The notes below the pieces were generated by a model. That model ran no database searches and had not been told where the DNA came from. It saw nothing but the letters and a program-made list of their open reading frames with translations. DNA of 6,288 nt. Origin: CAZAQS01 sp964486825. Lineage in GTDB: Bacteria > Chloroflexota > Anaerolineae > Anaerolineales > UBA4823. This document shows, piece by piece, positions 1-6,276 of this stretch; position 1 is the stretch's first letter, and every line of letters begins with the position of its first letter. Position numbers and translations under genes: made by a program. The stretch spans positions 1-6,288 of the forward strand of contig CAZAQS010000272.1 in assembly GCA_964486825.1 (NCBI GenBank). The letters run 5' to 3'.

Positions 1-1770
1 TTGAATGTCTGCACCGGGCCAGAACCGGTGACTTTATTCCCGTACGGAAGCACGCCTGCCTCAACCCGCAGCATCCTGCAGAGCATCTATGACGGGCCTT
101 TTGACGGTAACGGGATCGGACTCTCTCCCGTTATTCTCGAACAGATCCCTTCGCTTGAGAATAGCGAAGCCTTTTTCGAGCCGGTTGAAGTAATGCCGGG
201 AGACGTTATCGTAGATAACAACGGGATGATCGGCAACTTGAGAGAGGGCATAATTTACCGCCCGAGTGGTTGCAGGGGTCCTGAATGTGCAGCCACTTTC
301 AGCGGTGCGGGGCCGGCCCAGATCGATAGCCTTGTGGTTCGCTTCCGGCTCCTACCCGATATAAAGTGGTCCGATGGCTCTTCCCTGACCGCATTGGATT
401 CAGAGTACGCTTACCAGGTGGCGCAAGCAGTTTACCCGGCCTACCGCCCGGAGCTGGTTCGCCTGACCTTCTCCTACAAAACCGTGGATGAGAGAACCCT
501 GGAATGGCGGGGGTTGCCTGGAAGCCAACCCGCGCAGTATGCCAAAGCATTTTTTGCTCCTCTTCCCCAGCAGGCCTGGGAGGGGATTTCTACCTCTGAG
601 TTAGCTGATTCTCAAATTGCCAGCAGGAGCCCAATCGGCTGGGGACCCTATGTATTGGACGGTTGGGTAGCAGGAGAAAGCCTCAGCCTGGTTAAAAACC
701 CTCACTATTTCCGGGCAGATCAAGAACTGCCATATTTCGACCGCCTCGTGTTCAAGTTTACAGCCAGCCCTGGGGAAGCGACCCAAGCCCTCCTGGGGGG
801 CGAGTGCGACCTGGCAGACGAGGCTTCGCTGGGCAATATCAGCTCTACAGAACTGCAAGAGCTTCAATCGGAGACCAGTTTAGCAGTCTATACACAGCCT
901 GGGGGAGGCTGGGAGCAAATTCTATTCGGGATCGATCCTGAAGGCGAAAGCAGCGCGGCTTTCTTCCGATCCACGGGAGTACGACAAGCAATTGCCGCTT
1001 GCATCGACCGTGAGAGGATCAGCGACGAGCTATATCAGGGCCTGACGATCGTCCCGGATTCATTACTCCTGCCCGATCACCCACTCTATTACTCTGAGGT
1101 CGTGCGCTACGCGTATGATCCACAGTCGGCCTCCGATCTCCTAAGCACGTCCGGGTGGATCGACCACGATAACGATCCAGCAACGCCTCGCCAGTCACAA
1201 GGCGTGCCAGGCGTGCAGGATGGGACGCCTTTTGTCTTCACCTATCTGGCTTCCGATGATCCAGATCGCCAGCGATCCGCATCCATGGTGGCGGAATATC
1301 TGGCAGGATGCGGAATCCAGGCAAACTTGAGCTTCGATGACTCCTCCCAAGTGTATGCCAGCGGCCCGGAGGGGCCTGTCTTCGGGCGGAAATTCGAGGC
1401 TGTTCAACTGGCATGGATGGCCAATGCAGAGCTTCCATGCTCCCTGTATACCAGTGACGAAATCCCAGGCCCTTATCCGCAATCTCCGAAAGGATGGGGG
1501 GGCGCAAATGCCAGTGGTTTTAGCGATCCAACCTTCGACCAGGCCTGTAGAAACAGCCTCTCCACCCTGGCGGAAGACCCGGCCCTAAGCAACGCTTCCC
1601 AACAGGTACAACGGATCTTTGCTGAGCAACTACCTGCATTAAATTTATATATGCACCTGCGAGTGGCTGCTGCCCGATTTGACCTGTGCGGCTTCCAACT
1701 GGATGCATCCAATTCCAACAGCCTGTGGAATATAGAAGAGCTGGATTATGGGGAGGGTTGCCAACCCTAG
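1..1770 (+). CDS. Peptide ABC transporter substrate-binding protein (SBP family 5), 5' partial
   Basis: Extracellular solute-binding protein of the family-5 (OppA/DppA-like) class, which captures peptides or similar solutes outside the cell and delivers them to a membrane permease. The frame is open from base 1 with no ribosome site visible. The first residues (LNVCTGPEPVTLFPYGS) match the start of the mature domain, so TTG at base 1 is probably an internal Leu codon, with the signal peptide and lipobox lying outside the window. Typical family blocks are the IKWSDGSSLTALDSEYAYQVA segment (about residues 121-141), GWGPYVLDGW..GE.L.L.KNPHYF (213-237), and VRQAIAACIDR (328-337). Two close cysteines (91, 96; CRGPEC) could form a disulfide. 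A DHDND loop (388-392) resembles a Ca-binding DxDxD motif. The 589 visible residues approach the usual full length. The two ATPase genes downstream support a peptide-import role; the actual substrate cannot be read from sequence. Confidence 0.93.
   Translation: MNVCTGPEPVTLFPYGSTPASTRSILQSIYDGPFDGNGIGLSPVILEQIPSLENSEAFFEPVEVMPGDVIVDNNGMIGNLREGIIYRPSGCRGPECAATFSGAGPAQIDSLVVRFRLLPDIKWSDGSSLTALDSEYAYQVAQAVYPAYRPELVRLTFSYKTVDERTLEWRGLPGSQPAQYAKAFFAPLPQQAWEGISTSELADSQIASRSPIGWGPYVLDGWVAGESLSLVKNPHYFRADQELPYFDRLVFKFTASPGEATQALLGGECDLADEASLGNISSTELQELQSETSLAVYTQPGGGWEQILFGIDPEGESSAAFFRSTGVRQAIAACIDRERISDELYQGLTIVPDSLLLPDHPLYYSEVVRYAYDPQSASDLLSTSGWIDHDNDPATPRQSQGVPGVQDGTPFVFTYLASDDPDRQRSASMVAEYLAGCGIQANLSFDDSSQVYASGPEGPVFGRKFEAVQLAWMANAELPCSLYTSDEIPGPYPQSPKGWGGANASGFSDPTFDQACRNSLSTLAEDPALSNASQQVQRIFAEQLPALNLYMHLRVAAARFDLCGFQLDASNSNSLWNIEELDYGEGCQP
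1754..1768 (+). other. Short perfect hairpin at the end of the binding-protein gene
   Basis: AGGGTT, a three-base GCC loop and AACCCT form a perfect 6-bp stem that ends on the first base of the TAG stop codon. No T-run follows, so it is not a canonical terminator. It may protect the mRNA 3' end, weaken read-through, or be incidental. Confidence 0.35.
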
Positions 1771-1778
1771 TCAAGCAA

Positions 1779-1807
1779 TAGCCAATGCAGGCCGGTCGTG
1801 ATATACT
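1779..1807 (+). promoter_or_regulatory. Candidate extended -10 promoter ahead of the ATPase pair
   Basis: An extended -10 element, TG-A-TATACT, lies at 1799-1807 (5 of 6 bases match TATAAT). A weak -35-like TAGCCA lies at 1779-1784 with a 17-base spacer. Transcription would begin near 1814, leaving a leader of about 150 bases before the ATPase ATG at 1962. The surrounding 1800-1945 stretch is clearly more AT-rich than the flanking genes, consistent with a regulatory gap. A second, weaker candidate is TTGCCT (1862-1867) with TATAGA (1886-1891), spacer 18. Confidence 0.4.
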
Positions 1808-1864
1808 ATTTTGCCTTTGTCTGAACCTTCCACTGAATTCCATAGTATTATCGGTAAATAATTG

Positions 1865-1880
1865 CCTGGAATGCGCCAGG
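1865..1880. repeat. Small inverted repeat CCTGG-N6-CCAGG in the leader
   Basis: CCTGG (1865-1869) and CCAGG (1876-1880) are complementary arms around six bases, in the AT-rich gap before the first ATPase gene. It could be an operator half-site pair or an mRNA hairpin. The arms are short enough to arise by chance. Confidence 0.22.
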
Positions 1881-1949
1881 GTAAATATAGATATTAGCTA
1901 TCGTTATTATTCGTTTATTGGTCTCTTCGTTAATGATCACACCTTTCCT

Positions 1950-1953
1950 GGAG
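1950..1953 (+). promoter_or_regulatory. Ribosome binding site that fixes the OppD-type start at 1962
   Basis: GGAG lies 8 bases before ATG 1962. The same frame is open back to an ATG at 1785, but the intervening 59 codons have no family similarity and come from the AT-rich gap. Conserved ATPase sequence (ILEVRGLKTYF) begins about 18 residues after the 1962 start, so this is the chosen start. Confidence 0.75.
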
Positions 1954-1961
1954 AAGATCGT

Positions 1962-3044
1962 ATGAGCCTGAGAAAACCAGCCACTGGTAGGGCGTCCAGC
2001 AACAATGACAAGATTTTAGAAGTCAGAGGACTGAAAACCTATTTCTTCACCGATTCCGGCGTTGTCAAAGCCGTCGATGGGGTCGACCTGTCGGTCAAGC
2101 GCGGCGAGGTATTGGGTTTGGTTGGCGAATCAGGCTGTGGCAAAAGTGTAACCTCTCTTTCCATCATGCGCCTGATCGGCCAGCCCGGGCGTATCGTTGA
2201 AGGGGAAATCTTCTTTGAAGATTTAAAGCTGCTGGAGCTTAGTGAGAAGGAGATGGTTCAGATGCGGGGCAACCGCATGTCGATGATCTTTCAACAGCCG
2301 CAAACCAGTCTTAACCCTGTTTTCAAGGTCGGCGACCAGGTTGCTGAAGTACTAAAGATACACCAGCGGATGAGAAATGAGGAAGCCTGGGAAAAGGCAG
2401 TCGAGCTACTGCACCTGGTTGGCATCCCGGACGCTTCAAAGAAGGCAAACGCTTATCCGCATGAAATGTCTGGCGGGCAGGCGCAACGGGTCATGATCGC
2501 CATGGCTCTGGCCCTTAACCCAGCCCTTTTAATAGCCGACGAACCAACCACCGCGTTAGATGTGACCATCCAGGCTCAAATTTTGGATTTGATGCGAGAC
2601 CTACGCACACGTTTGGGTACAGCTGTCATCCTGATTACCCACGACCTGGGGGTAATTGCTGAGATGGCGGACCGGGTAGCCGTCATGTATGCCGGACGCA
2701 TTGTCGAACAAACCGACGTGCGCTCGCTCTTCGCGGTGCCTCTCCATCCCTATACGCTGGGCTTGATCGCCTCCATCCCGGTGATTGGAAAAATTACCGA
2801 TCGATTGGACGTCATTCCTGGATCGGTGCCCAACCTGGTTAACCTGCCGAGTGGGTGTAAATTTGCTCCGCGCTGCCGCCCGAGGGAGGAGTATGAACTT
2901 TCCATCTGCCATGAGAAGGAACCGGACCTGATTAATATTCGGGATAACCATATTGTACGCTGCTGGCTTTATCAAAGTAGTGAAAGCCATCGAGCCCCGA
3001 TTGAAATCTCCTCAATACCTGCCGGTCAAAAAGCCGCTCTTTAA
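1962..3044 (+). CDS. oppD: Oligopeptide/dipeptide ABC transporter ATPase, OppD/DppD type
   Basis: Cytoplasmic ATP-hydrolysing subunit of a peptide importer; it would pair with the OppF-type protein encoded next. The 360-residue product, from the ATG preceded by GGAG, has the full motif set: Walker A GESGCGKS (55-62), Q-loop Q111 in IFQQPQTSLNP, signature MSGGQ (169-173), Walker B LLIADEP (189-195), D-loop TALD (197-200) and the H-loop His at 227 (ITHDLG). The C-terminal oligopeptide-transporter extension follows, with LHPYT (261-265). Cysteines 299, 305, 316 and 334 have the spacing known in this family to hold a [4Fe-4S] cluster in DppD-type proteins. Length is normal for the family. The stop is 12 bases from the next gene, so the two are surely co-transcribed. 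OppD versus DppD (and hence substrate) is not distinguishable here; the symbol is family-level. Confidence 0.93.
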   Translation: MSLRKPATGRASSNNDKILEVRGLKTYFFTDSGVVKAVDGVDLSVKRGEVLGLVGESGCGKSVTSLSIMRLIGQPGRIVEGEIFFEDLKLLELSEKEMVQMRGNRMSMIFQQPQTSLNPVFKVGDQVAEVLKIHQRMRNEEAWEKAVELLHLVGIPDASKKANAYPHEMSGGQAQRVMIAMALALNPALLIADEPTTALDVTIQAQILDLMRDLRTRLGTAVILITHDLGVIAEMADRVAVMYAGRIVEQTDVRSLFAVPLHPYTLGLIASIPVIGKITDRLDVIPGSVPNLVNLPSGCKFAPRCRPREEYELSICHEKEPDLINIRDNHIVRCWLYQSSESHRAPIEISSIPAGQKAAL

Positions 3045-3046
3045 GC

Positions 3047-3050
3047 GAGG
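3047..3050 (+). promoter_or_regulatory. Ribosome binding site for the OppF-type gene
   Basis: GAGG stands six bases before ATG 3057, inside the 12-base gap after the preceding stop codon. It supports translation from 3057 rather than a later codon. Confidence 0.6.
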
Positions 3051-3056
3051 ATCAGT

Positions 3057-4076
3057 ATGACGGAAATTACAACCCCTACCACAACCGAGATCAAGCAGCC
3101 CTCAAAGAATAGTGCGGAGCTGGTCCAGATCAAGAACCTGGTCAAGTATTTCCCTATTCGTGGCGGCCTTCTTCAACGCACAGTGGCAGAGGTAAAAGCT
3201 GTTGATAATATCAGCTTTTTCATCCGAGAAGGAGAAACCCTTGGCCTGGTAGGAGAATCGGGATGTGGAAAAACAACCGTTGGAAGGGCAATGTTGCGGT
3301 TGATCGAGCCCACCTCAGGATCAGTTGTCTTCAATGGGGTGGATATCCTGAAGTTGAACCCGCGCGAGTTGAAATCCATGCGCAGACAGATGCAGATCAT
3401 CTTCCAGGACCCTTATGCCTCGCTAGACCCACGGGTACCGATCGGAGAATCGGTGGTAGAAGGCTTGAAGATCCACAATATCGGAACGCCACGCGAGAGA
3501 TTCGATATCACGATCGAAACCCTTCGTAAGGTCGGTTTAGAAGATTATCATGCCCGCCGCTACCCTCACGAGTTTTCGGGCGGACAGCGCCAGCGTATCG
3601 GGATCGCGCGAGCCCTGGCATTGCGCCCCCAGTTCATCGTAGCAGACGAGCCAGTGTCTGCCCTGGATGTTTCTATCCAATCCCAAGTCTTAAACATATT
3701 AAAGGACCTGCAATCCGAGTTCAACCTGACCTACCTTTTCGTAGCACACAACTTGAGCGTGGTGGAGCATATTTCAGACCGGGTAGCTGTCATGTATCTG
3801 GGCAAGATGGTCGAGCTTGCCTCTCGAGATGAACTCTTCCGAAACCCTCTGCACCCATACACCCAGGCGCTAATGTCAGCTATTCCAGTAGCTGACCCAA
3901 CCATCCGGCGCGAACGCATTATCCTGCCCGGAGACGTCCCCAGCCCGGTAAACCCGCCTTCCGGCTGTCGCTTTCATCCCCGCTGCCCGGTGGCTATGGA
4001 GCATTGCGCCATCCAGGAGCCGGATTTCAAAGAAGTCAGCCCTGACCACTGGGTGGCTTGCTGGCGGTTGGAATAA
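3057..4076 (+). CDS. oppF: Oligopeptide/dipeptide ABC transporter ATPase, OppF/DppF type
   Basis: Second ATPase of the importer, expected to form a heterodimer with the OppD-type subunit under the permease pair. The 339-residue protein opens with a polar, Thr-rich tail of about 20 residues, then VQIKNLVKYFPIRGGLLQR, a signature start of the OppF class. Motifs are Walker A GESGCGKT (66-73), Q117 in IIFQDPYASLDPR, FSGGQRQR (173-180), Walker B FIVADEP (193-199), SALD (201-204) and H231 (VAHNLS). LHPYT (265-269) is followed by the C-terminal cysteine set (304, 310, 317, 335; PSGCRFHPRCP), the same pattern as its partner. All catalytic residues are present, so the protein should be active. It is the last gene of its transcript, ended by the terminator 26 bases after the stop. 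The symbol is family-level and the substrate is unknown. Confidence 0.94.
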   Translation: MTEITTPTTTEIKQPSKNSAELVQIKNLVKYFPIRGGLLQRTVAEVKAVDNISFFIREGETLGLVGESGCGKTTVGRAMLRLIEPTSGSVVFNGVDILKLNPRELKSMRRQMQIIFQDPYASLDPRVPIGESVVEGLKIHNIGTPRERFDITIETLRKVGLEDYHARRYPHEFSGGQRQRIGIARALALRPQFIVADEPVSALDVSIQSQVLNILKDLQSEFNLTYLFVAHNLSVVEHISDRVAVMYLGKMVELASRDELFRNPLHPYTQALMSAIPVADPTIRRERIILPGDVPSPVNPPSGCRFHPRCPVAMEHCAIQEPDFKEVSPDHWVACWRLE

Positions 4077-4101
4077 TTTCTGATTTTACCTGACAAAGCT
4101 G

Positions 4102-4137
4102 AAAGCCCTTCTGGCCTGGCCTTGGAGGGCTTTTTTT
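4102..4137 (+). terminator. Rho-independent terminator after the ATPase genes
   Basis: AAAGCCCTTC (4102-4111) pairs with GGAGGGCTTT (4124-4133), including one T-G pair, to give a stem of about 10 bp with a 12-base loop. A run of seven T (4131-4137) overlaps and follows the stem. It separates the transporter transcript from the response regulator promoter that starts within ten bases. Confidence 0.9.
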
Positions 4138-4145
4138 AGTCCCTA

Positions 4146-4154
4146 TGATAGAAT
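4146..4154 (+). promoter_or_regulatory. Extended -10 promoter, probably giving a leaderless mRNA
   Basis: TG-A-TAGAAT is an extended -10 element (5 of 6 bases match TATAAT). Only six bases (CACTCT would be the tail) separate it from ATG 4161, so the expected start of transcription coincides with the A of the ATG. No Shine-Dalgarno sequence lies before the ATG. No clear -35 hexamer is present at the right distance; AGGGCT would occupy it and belongs to the terminator stem. Confidence 0.6.
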
Positions 4155-4160
4155 CACTCT

Positions 4161-5183
4161 ATGGTCAAGCGTATATTGATTGTCGATGATCAACACGAAG
4201 TCAGGCGTATGCTGCGGGCAGGTATTGAAACACTCGACCCTGAATTTCAAGTGCTTGACCTGCCTTCCGCGGAAGAATCTCTGGTAGTGATATCTATCCA
4301 ACCGGTGGATCTATTGATCACGGATATCCGGCTACCTGGTATTTCCGGCCTGGAGCTGATGAAAAAGATCCGCCAGCGCAACCCGGACCTAAAAGTAATC
4401 CTGATCACAGGGCTCCCTGATCCTGAGATCCAGGAACAAGTTAAGAAAGCGGGAGCAGAAGCCTTTTTTATCAAGCCGATCCAAATGGCCGGTTTCCTGG
4501 AGGCGGTGGGGCAAGCCCTGGGTACAACCGGACAGCCTGTCTTACCCGAAATAGCTCTGCAAACTACTGCCCCAACAGCCGCCTTCAACCTGCCTGACCG
4601 CCTGACAAGCTTAAGGCAGGAGCTCGATGCGGTTGCTGTGGTCCTAATCAACGATAGAGGGGAGACCATTGCCCAAACGGGAGAGCTACCCAGGGGTGAA
4701 ATCGAATCTCCTTTAGTCCCGGCATTAGCATCCGCTCTAAGCGCTGGAACCAGGATAGCGAGATCGTTAAAGAATCCGGTCCCACAAAACTTGCTGCTTT
4801 TCAAGGGCAGCCGCTATAACCTGTGTGTTGCGAACACGGGCCTGTCCCATGCGCTGATCGTCCTGATAGTCGCTCAAGACCCGTTCCCAGCCCAGGTGCC
4901 CGCTTTCGTGGATATGGCTGTCCAAGATCTATCCGTAATACTCAAACATCCAACCCCGCCCATGCTATTCAAACCGGATCAAGCGCCGGATGATTTGCCA
5001 GAGGAAAACCTGGGCAATATTGAAGATATCCTTGAAAAGGTTCCTGCAGAAAAAATGGACACCGGCGAGCTGGATCGCTTCTGGGAAGACCTGGCCGGGG
5101 ATTTGCTGACGGGGAGCGGGAACGCCAACGTTTTGACTTACGAGCAGGCTCGCAAGTTAGGTCTGGCTCCAAACGAGGCCTGA
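4161..5183 (+). CDS. Response regulator: receiver domain plus Roadblock/LC7-like C-terminal domain
   Basis: A 340-residue signalling protein, presumably cytoplasmic. Residues 3-120 form a complete CheY-like receiver: acidic pair D9/D10 (LIVDD), phospho-acceptor D55 (LLITDIRLPG), T83 (ILITG) and K105 (FFIKP). All residues needed for phosphorylation are kept. No helix-turn-helix, GGDEF, EAL, HD or kinase output is seen. Residues about 143-262 read as a small alpha/beta domain: LRQELDAVAVVLINDRGETIA, a helix-rich stretch, then FKGSRYNLCVAN and ALIVLIVA strands. This order resembles Roadblock/LC7 (longin-like) domains; a GAF-like fold is the main alternative. An acidic, proline-containing linker (265-305) leads to a tail (305-340) ending in LTYEQARKLGLAPNEA, which looks like a docking segment. 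The gene stands alone between a terminator and a decayed insertion sequence, with no kinase nearby. The partner and output are unknown. Confidence 0.88.
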   Translation: MVKRILIVDDQHEVRRMLRAGIETLDPEFQVLDLPSAEESLVVISIQPVDLLITDIRLPGISGLELMKKIRQRNPDLKVILITGLPDPEIQEQVKKAGAEAFFIKPIQMAGFLEAVGQALGTTGQPVLPEIALQTTAPTAAFNLPDRLTSLRQELDAVAVVLINDRGETIAQTGELPRGEIESPLVPALASALSAGTRIARSLKNPVPQNLLLFKGSRYNLCVANTGLSHALIVLIVAQDPFPAQVPAFVDMAVQDLSVILKHPTPPMLFKPDQAPDDLPEENLGNIEDILEKVPAEKMDTGELDRFWEDLAGDLLTGSGNANVLTYEQARKLGLAPNEA

Positions 5184-5211
5184 TCCCCTGATCGTGGCAG
5201 CAAATGTCCAA

Positions 5212-6219
5212 TCCGAGCCGAGTGCATAAGGTCTGCCGGATCAGCCGATATTTTTCGTCCACCAGATCCAGCACAGTGTGCATCAAGAACGCCAGCAAGT
5301 TGAGCGTCAGTAACAGGGAAGCCAGGTACTGACTACCATGCCCGAAATTGTGTTCCAGGTGGTAGCCCTTGGTTTTGAGCACGTTGTTGTTCTCATTTTC
5401 GACCTTGCCCAGGACCCCGTTGGCCGCCAGGAAATCCACCATGTCGTACAAAGCGGGGTGAGAATCGGGCTTACATACCAGAATGAAGTGCAGCTTCTTG
5501 CCTTTCAACTTCTGGCAAAAAGGTTGGCGGCTGAACAAATCGTCTCCCAGGAAGGTCACTCCTTGTTTGGCATAGAAGTCCCCGTAGGTCTCTACCCACC
5601 GTTTGCCGGCTTCAATTTCACAATCTTGTTTCTCCTTCCCATCCTGGGGCGTAATAAACTCTGGTTCCAGAGCAATGACATGCTCATTTCCTGGCTGGAC
5701 GATCACGGGGGTCAGTACACTGTGAAAGTAATTCGTCGCTCCATTCGAGAGTTCTCGCTGACTACACTGCTCGCAGTGGATCTTCTGCGATGAAAAATAC
5801 TCCGTCCCGTCCAAGGCGATCAGCAGGCAATCGGCATGCGAACGAAAACCCGCCAAGACCTGGCCGCGCTCCAAGCCAGCATAGATCATCCGAAACAGGG
5901 GAAAAACGTGAACGGGAGCGACAGGATCGAGCAGGGAGCGGATTTGGTTATCACTGGGAACTTGCTGGATGCCAAACACACTCCCCGCATTACTGCGCCC
6001 CTTGCGCAATTGCATGGCGTGTTGGTGGGCCAGGAAGGAGGGGCTCTGGGTGAAAAAGACGGAAAAGGCGCCCATCCCGACATCGACCAGGTCATACTGA
6101 GTGTTTTGCCCGGTGCGCACGTCGGGGAATTGCCCACAGTGCTGTTTGAGTTGTCCGATCAGACGGGGTAAGGCTAATTCTTCGAACAGGGTTGCATCCT
6201 TTGCGTTGAGCTGATCTTC
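5212..6219 (-). pseudogene. Transposase pseudogene, DDE family (IS4-like/ISNCY-like), start lost, internally deleted, C-terminus truncated
   Basis: Product would cut and paste an insertion sequence. The family is recognised from FFTQSPSFLAHQ, GIQQVPSDNQIRSLLDP, ALDGTEYFSSQKIHC, EFITPQDGKEKQDCE, LGDDLFSRQP, LVCKPDSHPALY, ENENNNVLKTKGYHLEHNFGHG and LLLTLNLLAFLMHTVLD. Counting from GTG 6120, the likely catalytic residues are D104, D193 or D194, and E241 or E243. Coding sequence clearly begins upstream of that GTG (LFEELALPRLIGQLKQHCGQFPD, 6189-6121) and runs back to a TAA at 6222-6220 with no ATG, GTG or TTG. As I recall the family, about 80 residues should lie between LAANG and VENENNN; here only VLGK (about 5407-5418) joins them, keeping frame. 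Family resemblance stops at RQTLCTR (about 5218), where roughly 35 more residues are normal. The frame stays open to 4969, but that part is antisense of the response regulator. IS family assignment is from memory. Confidence 0.82.
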
Positions 6220-6247
6220 TTATTGAAGGATTTTACCCTGTTATTGC

Positions 6248-6276
6248 TTGACTTTTGTGTATTCCATTTTCATACT
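6248..6276 (+). promoter_or_regulatory. Possible outward-facing promoter near the insertion sequence right end
   Basis: TTGACT (6248-6253, 5 of 6 to TTGACA) and CATACT (6271-6276, 4 of 6 to TATAAT) are separated by exactly 17 bases and point out of the element, toward whatever lies past the window. Many insertion sequences carry such promoters, but this one is judged from hexamers alone. Confidence 0.35.

Noticed and set aside
1769..1780. AGTCAAGCAATA, which recurs in inverted form at 6242-6253 in the insertion sequence end
   Set aside because: A 12-base match on either strand is expected by chance a few times in a window this size, and similarity does not extend beyond it. Not evidence of a second element end.
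299..1843. Several minus-strand frames of 80-107 codons opposite the binding-protein gene
   Set aside because: Composition is typical of antisense translation, with no motifs, and the plus strand is a recognised protein throughout.
1785..1961. A 59-residue N-terminal extension of the OppD-type protein from ATG 1785
   Set aside because: The extension is encoded by the AT-rich gap, has no family similarity, would overlap the candidate promoter, and has no ribosome site. ATG 1962 has GGAG at the right distance.
4090..4095. CTGACA as a -35 box for the response regulator
   Set aside because: It lies before the terminator stem and is far too distant from the -10 at 4149-4154; no -10-like hexamer is at the proper spacing.
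4247..4804. A 185-codon minus-strand open frame opposite the response regulator
   Set aside because: The plus strand encodes a complete receiver domain here; the minus frame is Ser/Arg-rich, shows no recognisable motif and has no start context.
4969..5211. C-terminal continuation of the minus-strand transposase frame
   Set aside because: The frame stays open here, but the residues are antisense to the conserved response regulator tail and have lost all transposase similarity.
5338..6171. Plus-strand open frames inside the insertion sequence
   Set aside because: They are opposite-strand shadows of the transposase, whose conserved motifs are on the minus strand.
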